Assembly (NCBI RefSeq): GCF_009729015.1
Contig: NZ_CP045482.1
Coordinates: forward strand, 678,001 to 742,000
Source of the DNA: Acidianus ambivalens
Lineage (GTDB): Archaea; Thermoproteota; Thermoprotei_A; Sulfolobales; Sulfolobaceae
DNA length: 64,000 nucleotides
Reading direction: 5' to 3'
Position numbers and translations under genes: made by a program. A model generated the notes under the pieces. The model was not told the DNA's origin. It saw only the letters and a list, made by a program, of their open reading frames with translations, and did not search any database. Below, one piece after another: positions 44,030 through 51,739 of the stretch; the stretch's first letter is position 1, and each line of letters begins with the position of its first letter.

Positions 44030-44090
44030 GCTCCTTGCTGAATAGGACTGAGGAGGAGCATCTCTTAAGGGACTAGAGCTATGTGATGAT
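44030..44090 (+). mobile_element. MITE E, decayed core remnant
   Basis: TTATTGACGCTCCTTGCTGA and GGACTGAGGAGGAGCA, then CTTAAGGGACTAGAGCTATG match the core of the other MITEs; both ends are lost. It sits between a complete pilin-like gene and a truncated one, suggesting insertion followed by deletion. Confidence 0.55.
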
Positions 44091-44097
44091 GCTACTA

Positions 44098-44339
44098 ACA
44101 ACTGTTATAAAATTATTTTAACTTTCTGTCCTTCGAAAGGTTCAGGGAAAGTGCCAATAGGTGTAGGAGAGACTTCCATTTGTAAAATTAATATAACTGA
44201 AATACTTTATTATACTCATGGACAGTGGTGTATTGCAAAACTAAGTATTGTCCCAATTTCTTATTCTCCGCATTCAATAACCTTTTGCTTAAATACCATT
44301 TCAGACCTTGCTATAGTGACAAGTTATGGTAACTTATAA
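44098..44339 (+). pseudogene. C-terminal fragment of another pilin-like gene
   Basis: An open frame from the MITE remnant reads NCYKIILTFCPSKGSGKVPI, then INITEILYYTHGQWCIAKLS and ITFCLNTISDLAIVT. The middle matches ITQIYYFNGNTWC of 39701-40243. The signal peptide and first half are missing, so this is a truncated fifth paralogue. Confidence 0.5.
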
Positions 44340-44517
44340 TTTTTATTGCACCTTGTAGTTCAACTTAAGTTTTGTAAGTATTTTAAGTCCAATTAATATA
44401 TAAGATAGTAAATGTATAATATTCCTTAATAATTTTTATTATTTAGTCTTATTATAACTCTTCTACTCCTTGTCTTATTGAGTAAAACTTATAACTTTGT
44501 TTTACATATTGTTAAAC

Positions 44518-45003
44518 ATGTCAAACAATGAAGATGAGAAAAACAAGAAAACTGTAACTATAAGAGGAGTGGATAAAAGCCTTTATGAAAGGGCAGTAAT
44601 GACTGCAAGAGAAACCGGGAGAACAGTAGGAGAGATTGTTAATCAAGCTCTATCCTCTTTTCTAGGATTAACAAGTAAAGCTACTAATGCTGTAACACAA
44701 GTTGTACAAGGAGTTAAAGAAACAGGAAAATCCTTTGTGCAGGGATTTGAAGACGCAAAGAAGGACGTTGTAGTTATTTCTGACGTAGAGGAGTTAAGCG
44801 TTACGAAAGAGGAGATATTGCAAGTAGGTAAGCCAATCTCATTTAGGAATATAAAGAAGCTTACGCTTAACATTGACCAAGAGGCATTAAACTACGTGGA
44901 CTCAATAATAGGAGTTGACGAGTTAGTAATACCGCCAACTATAAATAAGATAATGCTTTTGCAGAAGTGCAAATTCGTGAAGAAAATATCCACAATCCAA
45001 TAA
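44518..45003 (+). CDS. ribbon-helix-helix-like protein with C-terminal beta domain
   Basis: ATG 44518 (MSNNEDEKNKKTVTIRGVDK) is preferred over the hydrophobic upstream extension. TVTIRGVDKSLYERAVMTAR and ETGRTVGEIVNQALSSFLG (residues 13-51) look like an RHH or CopG-type DNA-binding unit. A Gln/Val-rich linker (ATNAVTQVVQGVKETGK) follows, then an alternating beta region. 161 residues. It could regulate the pilin-like genes or the RNA/DUF3800 unit on either side; no direct evidence. Confidence 0.55.
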   Translation: MSNNEDEKNKKTVTIRGVDKSLYERAVMTARETGRTVGEIVNQALSSFLGLTSKATNAVTQVVQGVKETGKSFVQGFEDAKKDVVVISDVEELSVTKEEILQVGKPISFRNIKKLTLNIDQEALNYVDSIIGVDELVIPPTINKIMLLQKCKFVKKISTIQ

Positions 45004-45050
45004 CCTTTTTTATCCTTAGGATAATAATTAATTGAGGGTTTCCCGATGAA

Positions 45051-45146
45051 AAGCCTACTTGACCCGTCGGGGTTGGCCCGAGGGGGATGAAAGTAGGTAA
45101 AGCCTTGACCCGTCGGGGTTGGCCCGAGGGGGATGAAAGGCTTTTA
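45051..45146 (+). ncRNA. tandem kink-turn hairpins upstream of DUF3800
   Basis: Unit 1: CCTACTT (45054-45060), a 30-base inner part (45061-45090), AAGTAGG (45091-45097). Unit 2: AAAGCCTT (45099-45106), the identical 30 bases (45107-45136), AAGGCTTT (45137-45144). In the inner part CCC pairs GGG and TCGGG pairs CCCGA over loop GTTGG. GA on one side and GAT-GA on the other, next to GGG:CCC, make a consensus kink-turn, the fold bound by L7Ae. Stems differ yet pair perfectly. A TATA-like TTTTTTATC at 45006 precedes. Confidence 0.75.
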
Positions 45147-45171
45147 AATTTTTTCCAAGTGTTATTATTTA

Positions 45172-45726
45172 ATGAATGAGTATCACGTTTTTGTTGACGA
45201 ATCTTACGATATGAGGTTTTTCGTATTAGCTATAGTATGGGTCAAAAAGATAAGCGAAGTTAGAAGGCTGAAATTGAATGCCTTAAATAAAATTGGAAAA
45301 TCGAAATACAATTTTCATTTTAAAGATGATCCGCAAAAGATAAAGGATATGTTCATGGAGGAGATCTTAAATAGCTCTGTTAATGCAGGAGTAATAATAT
45401 TTAACAATCAACCTAAGTCTTGCGAGGAATATGCGGAATATTACATAGTGGAAGTCGTGAGAGTGTTACCTATTAATAATTCTATAATTACTATTTATAT
45501 TAAGGGGCTGAAAAACTGGGTAAGTAAGGATTGTAATCCTCTAGCTGAGGCGGTAAAGATAGGGATACCTAACGGGAACGCAGTAAAACTAAATTTACGT
45601 GCAAGTGAAAGAGAAGGAATAGAGGTTGCAGATTATATTGCATCATCTTATAGGAAATGCCTTCATGATAAGGTAGATTTGTGTGATAAACTGGAAAGTA
45701 AACTGAAGTTTATTTACAAAAGGTAG
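45172..45726 (+). CDS. DUF3800 protein (RNase H-like fold), intact
   Basis: A 184-residue DUF3800 protein. MNEYHVFVDESYDMRFFVLA holds the first acidic motif (VDES). YNFHFKDDPQKIKDMF, VNAGVIIFNNQPKS and GIEVADYIASSYRKCL (the ADY motif near 155) follow the family order. The acidic positions are consistent with an RNase H-like nuclease. It starts 26 bases after the tandem hairpins, so RNA and protein are likely on one transcript. The only intact DUF3800 of three in the window. Activity is not known. Confidence 0.75.
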   Translation: MNEYHVFVDESYDMRFFVLAIVWVKKISEVRRLKLNALNKIGKSKYNFHFKDDPQKIKDMFMEEILNSSVNAGVIIFNNQPKSCEEYAEYYIVEVVRVLPINNSIITIYIKGLKNWVSKDCNPLAEAVKIGIPNGNAVKLNLRASEREGIEVADYIASSYRKCLHDKVDLCDKLESKLKFIYKR

Positions 45727-45756
45727 GAAAATTCAATTTTTAGTGTAAATTTGCGT

Positions 45757-45782
45757 TTGACAGCTAATAGTTGAGCTGTCAA
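45757..45782. repeat. inverted repeat after the DUF3800 gene
   Basis: TTGACAGCT (45757-45765) and AGCTGTCAA (45774-45782) are perfect 9-base inverted repeats with an 8-base loop. No T-tract follows directly, so it could be a terminator-like hairpin or an operator for the short ORF at 45814. TTGACA recurs once more at 45790 (TTGACAACC). Confidence 0.4.
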
Positions 45783-45813
45783 TTTTCATTTGACAACCTT
45801 ATAAACTTCCGTT

Positions 45814-45927
45814 GTGGAAACAGAGGAAATTAAGGGAATTATTTTAGATCAGGAAGAACTTTTGAACCAAAAGCTCTCCGAAGAGAAAATTATTGAGAGG
45901 GAATTTAAATATAACGTAAAGAAATAA
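45814..45927 (+). pseudogene. 37-codon 5' fragment, possibly of an AAA ATPase gene
   Basis: GTG 45814 reads VETEEIKGIILDQEELLNQK and LSEEKIIEREFKYNV to a stop at 45927. This resembles the lead-in helix of archaeal and bacterial AAA/DUF4143-type ATPases before Walker A, but no P-loop follows, so it is likely truncated. Low certainty. Confidence 0.3.
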
Positions 45928-46302
45928 TGCGTATTTAATTACATGGCCTAAGAGGGGGTCGGACTTTCATTGAATGATTCAACCTATTGTCCTCATTCCC
46001 CTATGCTCATCGAACCCCTCACATATCTCCTCTGGTTTAGGGCTCTCTTCACATGTTAACTGCAAAAATTTTAATGAAGAGATATAAGAATGTTGAATAA
46101 TATCAAATAGTATAAATTTTACGATTTATCGGAAACTGTTGATGACGGCAGAAAAGGTTTTCCGACAAGTTCAAGGATTGGGTGGAAAAATTAAAACTGT
46201 AAGATAAGTTAAATCCGTTTTGGAAGTTCCCCTAAAATGAGCGTGGCAAATGAAAATTATATAGCAGTATAATTTACGAGTATAAGATAAACTTAAATTC
46301 TT
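45928..46302. other. gap with possible transposon-end debris
   Basis: GAGGGGGTCGGACTTTCAT (45952-45970) resembles right ends of IS605-type copies and a site at 37241. CCTCATTCCCC and CATCGAACCCCTCACAT (45994-46025) are reminiscent of tnpB 3'-end sequence in reverse. TTAATGAAGAGATATAAGAAT (46071 on) resembles a stretch upstream of the broken ATPase (25163). No gene is recognised. Confidence 0.25.
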
Positions 46303-47448
46303 ATGGTCTCGCATTATGTGATGAAACCTTTAAGGACTTATATTATGATAAGGAATTTTGCATTAAACCTTTCTCAACCTTTCATCTCTTTCGTTTCTGC
46401 AGCTTCGGGGATTTCTGGAGAGAACTTAGCAATAGTTTCTTCTGCAGGCTCCGCGTTACCTTCGTTTATACAGTTCGTAATGGGCTTCTTCAATCTCAGA
46501 GGGAAAATAATAACCTTTTACGGCACTCTCCTTGCAGGACTACTTTGGATTTCCTTATCTTTTATTCCCTTCGGAGTACTTTTCGTAGTAGTTTACGTCC
46601 TCTTGGAGGCTTCCCTGGGCATTTCAGCTTACGGCTGGTATTTAATTATGGAAAGGGTAAGCAATACTTCTAGAGGAAAAATCCTAGCTCAGTACTCTTT
46701 TTACTCCGTCATTGGCGGAATGATAGCTACCCTTCTCACTGGTTTTGTAGTAAACAAGGACTTCAGCGAGGTGAGGTATTTCTTCTTCTTTAGTGGTTCG
46801 CTTTTCCTTCTAAGTTCATTAATTTCACTTAAGTTCGACGTTGACTATTCAAAGGAGCCTTTAAAGGGTCTTTCTTTAAATAAGGAATTAAGTAAGTTCT
46901 TGATTATAACTTTCTTATTTGACGTAGTTTGGTCAATGGCTTGGCCTCTATTTCCCCTTGCGCAAGTTTACTTGTTTAACATGAACTTTGAGAATATTGC
47001 AATAATTAATCTTATTGCCAATTTTTCTACCCTTTTGTTGCAGAGGAAGATAGGAGAGCTTGTTGATAAAAATAGAAAGCTGATGATGTTCTTAGGCAGG
47101 TTGGCCTTATCAGTTTTTCCTTTAGCTTATGCTTTGTCTACTTCTGTCTATGAGATTTACTTAGCTAACGTAGTTGCCGGTTTTACTTCTTCAGTTAATT
47201 CAACGGCTTACTTATCTTACATTTACGATAATTCTAAGGACGTTAGGAAGGGGATTGGTTTATATAACGCTGTTAGCGGACTTGGAGATTTAATAGGCTC
47301 AAGCATAGGGGCTATTGGAGTTGAAGAATTGGAATTTTTAGGAATAGTATTAGCTATAAAAATAATGATGTTAATAGTAGCGTCCTTAAGGGCTATTGCT
47401 TCGTTCTTTTACCTAAAAATTCAGGAAGTAAAGCCAGTGAAGTTTTAA
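46303..47448 (+). CDS. MFS-type membrane transporter
   Basis: A 381-residue protein with about twelve hydrophobic segments. A short amphipathic N-terminus is followed by TM1 and an MFS-like loop MGFFNLRGKIITFYGTLLAG. The central cytoplasmic loop (KFDVDYSKEPLKGLSLNKEL) splits two halves of six. VVAGFTSSVNSTAYLSYIYD resembles the loop between TM10 and TM11. Substrate unknown. ATG 46303 follows AT-rich promoter sequence (TATAAGATAAAC) at about 46281. Confidence 0.75.
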   Translation: MVSHYVMKPLRTYIMIRNFALNLSQPFISFVSAASGISGENLAIVSSAGSALPSFIQFVMGFFNLRGKIITFYGTLLAGLLWISLSFIPFGVLFVVVYVLLEASLGISAYGWYLIMERVSNTSRGKILAQYSFYSVIGGMIATLLTGFVVNKDFSEVRYFFFFSGSLFLLSSLISLKFDVDYSKEPLKGLSLNKELSKFLIITFLFDVVWSMAWPLFPLAQVYLFNMNFENIAIINLIANFSTLLLQRKIGELVDKNRKLMMFLGRLALSVFPLAYALSTSVYEIYLANVVAGFTSSVNSTAYLSYIYDNSKDVRKGIGLYNAVSGLGDLIGSSIGAIGVEELEFLGIVLAIKIMMLIVASLRAIASFFYLKIQEVKPVKF

Positions 47449-47537
47449 CATTTTATGTAAAACTAAATGTGTTAACACGAATAAATCTAATCAGACGTAC
47501 TGATATTTTAAATGCAAACAAAGCATCATATATAATC

Positions 47538-47823
47538 CTGACTCCTCCCCGCCTCACAGAGGCGAGGGTTCCTCTGTGAGCGGTTCATAGTTCCCACCAT
47601 CGATTCTGGTCTCATTTAGCAGTCGGGGTAGCCAGAGAGCCCCAGAGAGATCATTGCTGAGCTCTAGTCCCTTAAGAGATACTGGTTGCTCCCCCTCAGT
47701 CCCATTCAGCAAGGAGCGTCGATAGCGTCACTAAAAGATCTTTGAAAAAAGAAAGATTAAACTTTTTTATAAGGGAGCTATCCATCTGGCGAGGCTTTCC
47801 GCCCCTTAACCCCCACTTTTTGT
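47538..47823 (-). mobile_element. MITE F, longest non-autonomous IS605-type element
   Basis: Reverse orientation: right end CTGACTCCTCCCCGCCTCAC with hairpin CCTCACAGAGGCGAGG, an extra inverted segment (CCTCTGTGAG), the conserved core (CAGAGAGCCCCAGAGAGATC, AGATACTGGTTGCTCCCCCT), and left end ATCTGGCGAGGCTTTCCGCC then TTAACCCCCACTTTT. It lies about 90 bases after the MFS gene and is the best-preserved copy. Confidence 0.78.
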
Positions 47824-48199
47824 AAATGACTATATTACCTTTCACCAGTATTCATTCTACTTTATATTCCCACAATTAGATAACCTTAAGCTGAATATAA
47901 ATGCTTCAATATTATTATTTGACTCCTTTCCAGAGAAAGTTAGACCGATATAATTTTTGGTAGGGAAGATTTTCTGAGACAATTCGTAATCTGCATGTAC
48001 GAATCAGAATGAATATCAACATTGATTAACATTTGCCGTATTAGATTCTCAAGAATGAAGAAAGTCGGTTATGCTATCAAAAAAGTAGAGATCTATAGGG
48101 AATTAACACTAATAGTGACTTCATTTTAAGAAAATGCTTGAATGGATGAAAACATAAAAAAGTTTAAGGAAAAATAAATAAATAAAAAATCTTTCCCCT
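47824..48199. other. intergenic stretch, nothing recognised
   Basis: 376 AT-rich bases between MITE F and the convergent APC permease gene. No ORF above background and no strong hairpin was seen. Confidence 0.3.
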
Positions 48200-49909
48200 T
48201 TATTCGCTCTCGTTTTTACTTGCTTCTATTCCTTTGTCAATATTAACCTTTACGTGGCATTCTGGTACTGCAGAGTTAATTGCCCAGCAGTAAAATACTA
48301 CTGCTGCTGCTATATCAAATATCCAGGCTAAGGGCAATGGTGAGCTAGGAATTATACCAAAGCCGTAACAGCCAAGAGCCATTAATACTCCAGTGAAAAT
48401 TAGGAAAGCAACTACCCAAAGTCCTGCTTTAAGGTCGCATGGCTTTTTATCTTTGTATGTCAAGTACGTTAGTGCTCCTGCTAGCATTACAGCTATTAAA
48501 ATGTAACCTCCGTATGGATCAGAAGGCGGTGCTATTAAAGCTCCTGCACCCCAGTAAACTAATAATGCAGAGATTACGAAAGCCGCAAGGGAGAAAGCTT
48601 GATACGCTGGTAATTTGAAAGGCCTAGGTAAGTCTGGTGCGTATTTCCTACTAACTGGAAGGAATACTGAACCTATAATATAGGAGAACACTCCAGTAGT
48701 AGTTATTATTGAAACTAATGCAGTCCAAGCACCTCCAACGGAAGAAACCAAAGTGCCGGCAAAAGCCATTACTAACAGCACTATTGTTACTATCATAGTT
48801 GCAATTAAACCCCAAACTGGAACTCTGTATTTACCGTGAACTTCGAAGAACTTATCAGAGAGAAAACCTTCTTTAGAAGTTCCGTATAAAACTCTTGCAG
48901 TTGAGGCCATATATTGGCTTAAAGTACCGCTTGGACTAACTACACCATCAATTGCCAACAAGATTGCTAAAACTCCTAAACCTAGGCCTGAAACTTCATA
49001 GAAGAATGGGAAGGAATAAATTGGTGACGTAGTTAATGCCGACCAATCTCCCGGAGAGACTCCAGTAGTTCCGAAAGCTGAAGAATTCCATGCAAAACCT
49101 CCTATGAACACTACTTGTAACATTGTGTAAAGCACTATCGAAGTTCCCACTACTGCTAATATAGCCCTCCAAATGTCTCTTCCCGGCATTTTAGCTTCTG
49201 CGGCCATTTCTATTGGTTGCCTAAAACCTAAATATGCGAAAGCTACTCCAGTTGCAGGAATTGCGGAGAAAACTGGTAAGAATCCGTAAGGTGCGAATGA
49301 TGGAGTAGTGAAGTTTGAAGCAAATCTTGGAACTCCTACTATAAGTATAGCGATAACAGTGAGAGAAGGAATGATCAATTTCCAAGAAGTTATTGCAAAG
49401 TTGCTTGCTCTCAGTGCGGATATTCCAATGTAATTAATGAAAAAGAAGAGGGCAGACAATGCTAACGCTACTCCAAGCCCTTCAGCTGTTGGGAAGCCTG
49501 AAGAGCATAAAGTTACCGAAGTTATTCCGTATAAACTTAAGACTCCCTGCAAAACTTCAACTACTGCAACTGCCTCAGCAGCAGGGACTGCAATATAAGT
49601 TAATATTACACTCCAACTAATTATTGATGCTGCTAAGCCTCCGTGAGAGTATTTTGCATACCTAACTGCTCCTCCAGCTACCGGTATTGATGTGCCTACT
49701 TCAGCCCAAACTAAAGCAATTATTAGGATAAAGATTCCTCCGAATAGCCAACTGAGTATTGCTGCAGGTCCTGCCACTGATGCAGTTACAAGGCTTCCAA
49801 ATATCCACCCTGAACCTATTACTGCAGTCAAACCTGCAAAATATAAGTCTATCAAACGTAGTTCTCTTTTTAATTTTACCCCTTGCGAAGTTTCATTTTG
49901 CCTAGACAT
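48200..49909 (-). CDS. APC-family amino acid permease
   Basis: A 569-residue permease with about 12-14 membrane helices. TM1 carries FAGLTAVIGSGWIFGSLVTA, the G-S-G helix break of APC transporters; GGIFILIIALVWAEVGTSIP with AGGAVRYAKYSHGG follows (TM2-3), and FAYLGFRQPIEMAAEAKMPG (near 229) is the TM6/7 loop. Start ATG 49909 with an AT-rich upstream region. Likely imports amino acids or polyamines. A related permease is at 60843. Confidence 0.85.
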   Translation of the reverse strand: MSRQNETSQGVKLKRELRLIDLYFAGLTAVIGSGWIFGSLVTASVAGPAAILSWLFGGIFILIIALVWAEVGTSIPVAGGAVRYAKYSHGGLAASIISWSVILTYIAVPAAEAVAVVEVLQGVLSLYGITSVTLCSSGFPTAEGLGVALALSALFFFINYIGISALRASNFAITSWKLIIPSLTVIAILIVGVPRFASNFTTPSFAPYGFLPVFSAIPATGVAFAYLGFRQPIEMAAEAKMPGRDIWRAILAVVGTSIVLYTMLQVVFIGGFAWNSSAFGTTGVSPGDWSALTTSPIYSFPFFYEVSGLGLGVLAILLAIDGVVSPSGTLSQYMASTARVLYGTSKEGFLSDKFFEVHGKYRVPVWGLIATMIVTIVLLVMAFAGTLVSSVGGAWTALVSIITTTGVFSYIIGSVFLPVSRKYAPDLPRPFKLPAYQAFSLAAFVISALLVYWGAGALIAPPSDPYGGYILIAVMLAGALTYLTYKDKKPCDLKAGLWVVAFLIFTGVLMALGCYGFGIIPSSPLPLAWIFDIAAAVVFYCWAINSAVPECHVKVNIDKGIEASKNESE

Positions 49910-50253
49910 GAACGTCTCTATTTATAAATTGTATATAAGAATTGCTTATATAATTGATAAAAACTCATTACTTTACGTTGACTATTTTACACTTTTTTAA
50001 TTGTTCGGAGTAAAACTAAAAGTATTAAAATGAAGGAAGAGAATATTAAAGATTAAAAAAGTTATTATTGTTTTAAGTTAAAAATACTAATTAAGGAAAC
50101 CAGTTTCAAGAATAGAGAATTAAAAAGTATTTATAGAGTATTTACGTCCGTATTGATTAAAAGATTTTTACGAGAAGTTTCTGCACTTGCTATGTAAAAT
50201 TGATGGAACAAATTGCATATTCAAGCTCTAAAATCTCCCCTTAGGAAAGAAGG
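49910..50253. other. promoter region between APC permease and ATPase genes
   Basis: About 344 bases between divergent starts. TATA-like AT-runs near 49940 serve the permease. No ORF or RNA was recognised; the last 50 bases before 50304 are the first copy of a direct repeat listed separately. Confidence 0.3.
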
Positions 50254-50304
50254 AGATAAGTTAAATACTTAAGTTATTACCTAATATTTTTAGGGAAGAT
50301 TTTA
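50254..50304 (+). repeat. direct repeat flanking the ATPase gene, copy 1 (contains its promoter)
   Basis: AGATAAGTTAAATACTTAAG and TTATT (25 bases identical to copy 2), then TATTTTTAGGGAAGATTTTA leading into the ATG at 50304. It includes the inverted repeat AAGT-TAAAT-ACTT. Copy 2 at 51636-51686 lies just behind the gene. Confidence 0.6.
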
Positions 50305-51626
50305 TGGACATATTTACAACAGATGCAAGGCCATTTCCAGAATACCTTTACGGAAGGGAAGATGAGATCAAAAGGTTAATTTCCTTAGTTAATACTGAGG
50401 ATTTTCACATAGCTTTAATAGGAGGAATGAGGAGAACTGGAAAAACTAGCTTGTTGCTCTCTCTCCTGAAAATATTTACTCACAATAAGTATAAGGAAGA
50501 ATATAACATTAATGACGCTTATTTTCCTCTTTATATAGAAATGGATGCTGTAAAGTCCTTGGAGGATTTTAATTCTAAGCTTTATAATAGGATATTATCT
50601 AATCACACTTGGAGATTAATACAAAATACTAAGGTTGAGAAAAAAGTTAAGAACGTTATAAATTGTTTTAAGGAGAAGTACGAGACTTTTAAAGGATATA
50701 ACTTAAGCATACCTTCTGTCATAGGCATTGGTGAACAAAAAGGATATCAAGATCCTTACGCATCTTCTATATCTAGAATCCTGGAATCCTTGTCTTCTTG
50801 CTTATATGATGAAAAAGTAAAGTTAGGCTTAGTAGTTATTGACGAATTCCAGAAAATATTGGACTGGAAATATGAAGAACAGCAGACGTTCATTGAAATA
50901 CTCAAGGAAATTTACGACGTTTACCACAATTTGAAAGTGTTCATAACGGGCTCAGTTATTTCGTCAACAGAAAAGTTATTCTCTACTGAGTATGATAAAC
51001 CAATGCACGGCAGGAGGATAGATAAAATATACTTAATGCCTATAAGCGTGGAAGCTTCAAAGAAAATGCTTGAAGACGGCTTTAGAGAACATAATATTAA
51101 CGATGAACTGGCTGTAACTTCCGGAGTAACTATAGGTATGGGTATTCCGGGGCTGTTAACATATTATGGTAAATTTTTGGTAAACTACTACAATAAGGAG
51201 AACCCAGAAAAGGCAATAGAAGATGCTTCCAGAGACGCTTACATACAATTAGGTAAAGAAGTTGAGGAAGAGATAACTCACTTAAAGAAAATTAAGGACG
51301 ACGGTAGATATTTGGAGGCATCAAAAATTATTGTAAGGGAAGGTGGTAAGATAATTCCTTCAAAGTTGGCTGAATTTCTAAAAATTAGTGTAAATTCTGC
51401 AGAAATAATTCTAAATAAACTAACTGAAATAGGCTTCATAAATAAGAAAAACAATGAATACGAGGTAGTTGACAATACTTTAATAACATTACTTTATAAT
51501 GAAGTAAGTTTCAAGTGGGACTTATGCCCAATTTGTAACAAAGGAAAAAGTTTAATTCAACCATTCGTTAATACTGTACTTTACAGTTGCGGTCACGTAG
51601 TAGCTGTACGTAAAATCTTCCCTTAA
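50304..51626 (+). CDS. orphan archaeal ATPase with C-terminal zinc ribbon
   Basis: A 440-residue STAND-like ATPase. FPEYLYGREDEIKRLISLV precedes Walker A IGGMRRTGKTSLLLSLL (near 39); Walker B KLGLVVIDEFQKILDW is near 172 and VFITGSVISSTEKLF near 213, then a winged-helix stretch (IIPSKLAEFLKISVNSAEII). The C-terminus has CPICNKG and YSCGHVV, a four-ligand zinc ribbon-like motif not seen in the other ATPases here. Flanked by direct repeats. Function unknown. Confidence 0.78.
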   Translation: MDIFTTDARPFPEYLYGREDEIKRLISLVNTEDFHIALIGGMRRTGKTSLLLSLLKIFTHNKYKEEYNINDAYFPLYIEMDAVKSLEDFNSKLYNRILSNHTWRLIQNTKVEKKVKNVINCFKEKYETFKGYNLSIPSVIGIGEQKGYQDPYASSISRILESLSSCLYDEKVKLGLVVIDEFQKILDWKYEEQQTFIEILKEIYDVYHNLKVFITGSVISSTEKLFSTEYDKPMHGRRIDKIYLMPISVEASKKMLEDGFREHNINDELAVTSGVTIGMGIPGLLTYYGKFLVNYYNKENPEKAIEDASRDAYIQLGKEVEEEITHLKKIKDDGRYLEASKIIVREGGKIIPSKLAEFLKISVNSAEIILNKLTEIGFINKKNNEYEVVDNTLITLLYNEVSFKWDLCPICNKGKSLIQPFVNTVLYSCGHVVAVRKIFP

Positions 51627-51635
51627 TAATAACGA

Positions 51636-51686
51636 AGATAAGTTAAATACTTAAGTTATTGCCTAACATTTTTAGGAGAGATTTTA
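51636..51686 (+). repeat. direct repeat flanking the ATPase gene, copy 2
   Basis: Begins with the same 25 bases as copy 1, then matches with few changes (GCCTAACATTTTTAGGAGAG ATTTTACG). Where copy 1 has the ATG start, copy 2 has ACG. It looks like a duplicated promoter and start whose gene body is gone. Confidence 0.6.
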
Positions 51687-51739
51687 CGAGTTATATTATG
51701 CTCATATAATAGATAAAAAAGAAGAGGTAAAAAGTGAGC

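Noticed and set aside
45054..45144. CRISPR-like direct repeats
   Set aside because: Only two copies, separated by about 16 bases that are mostly stem sequence; the repeat boundaries coincide with hairpins, so it is a structured RNA rather than an array.
46138..46200. possible C/D box RNA (TTGATGA at 46138)
   Set aside because: No D or C' boxes at usable distances.
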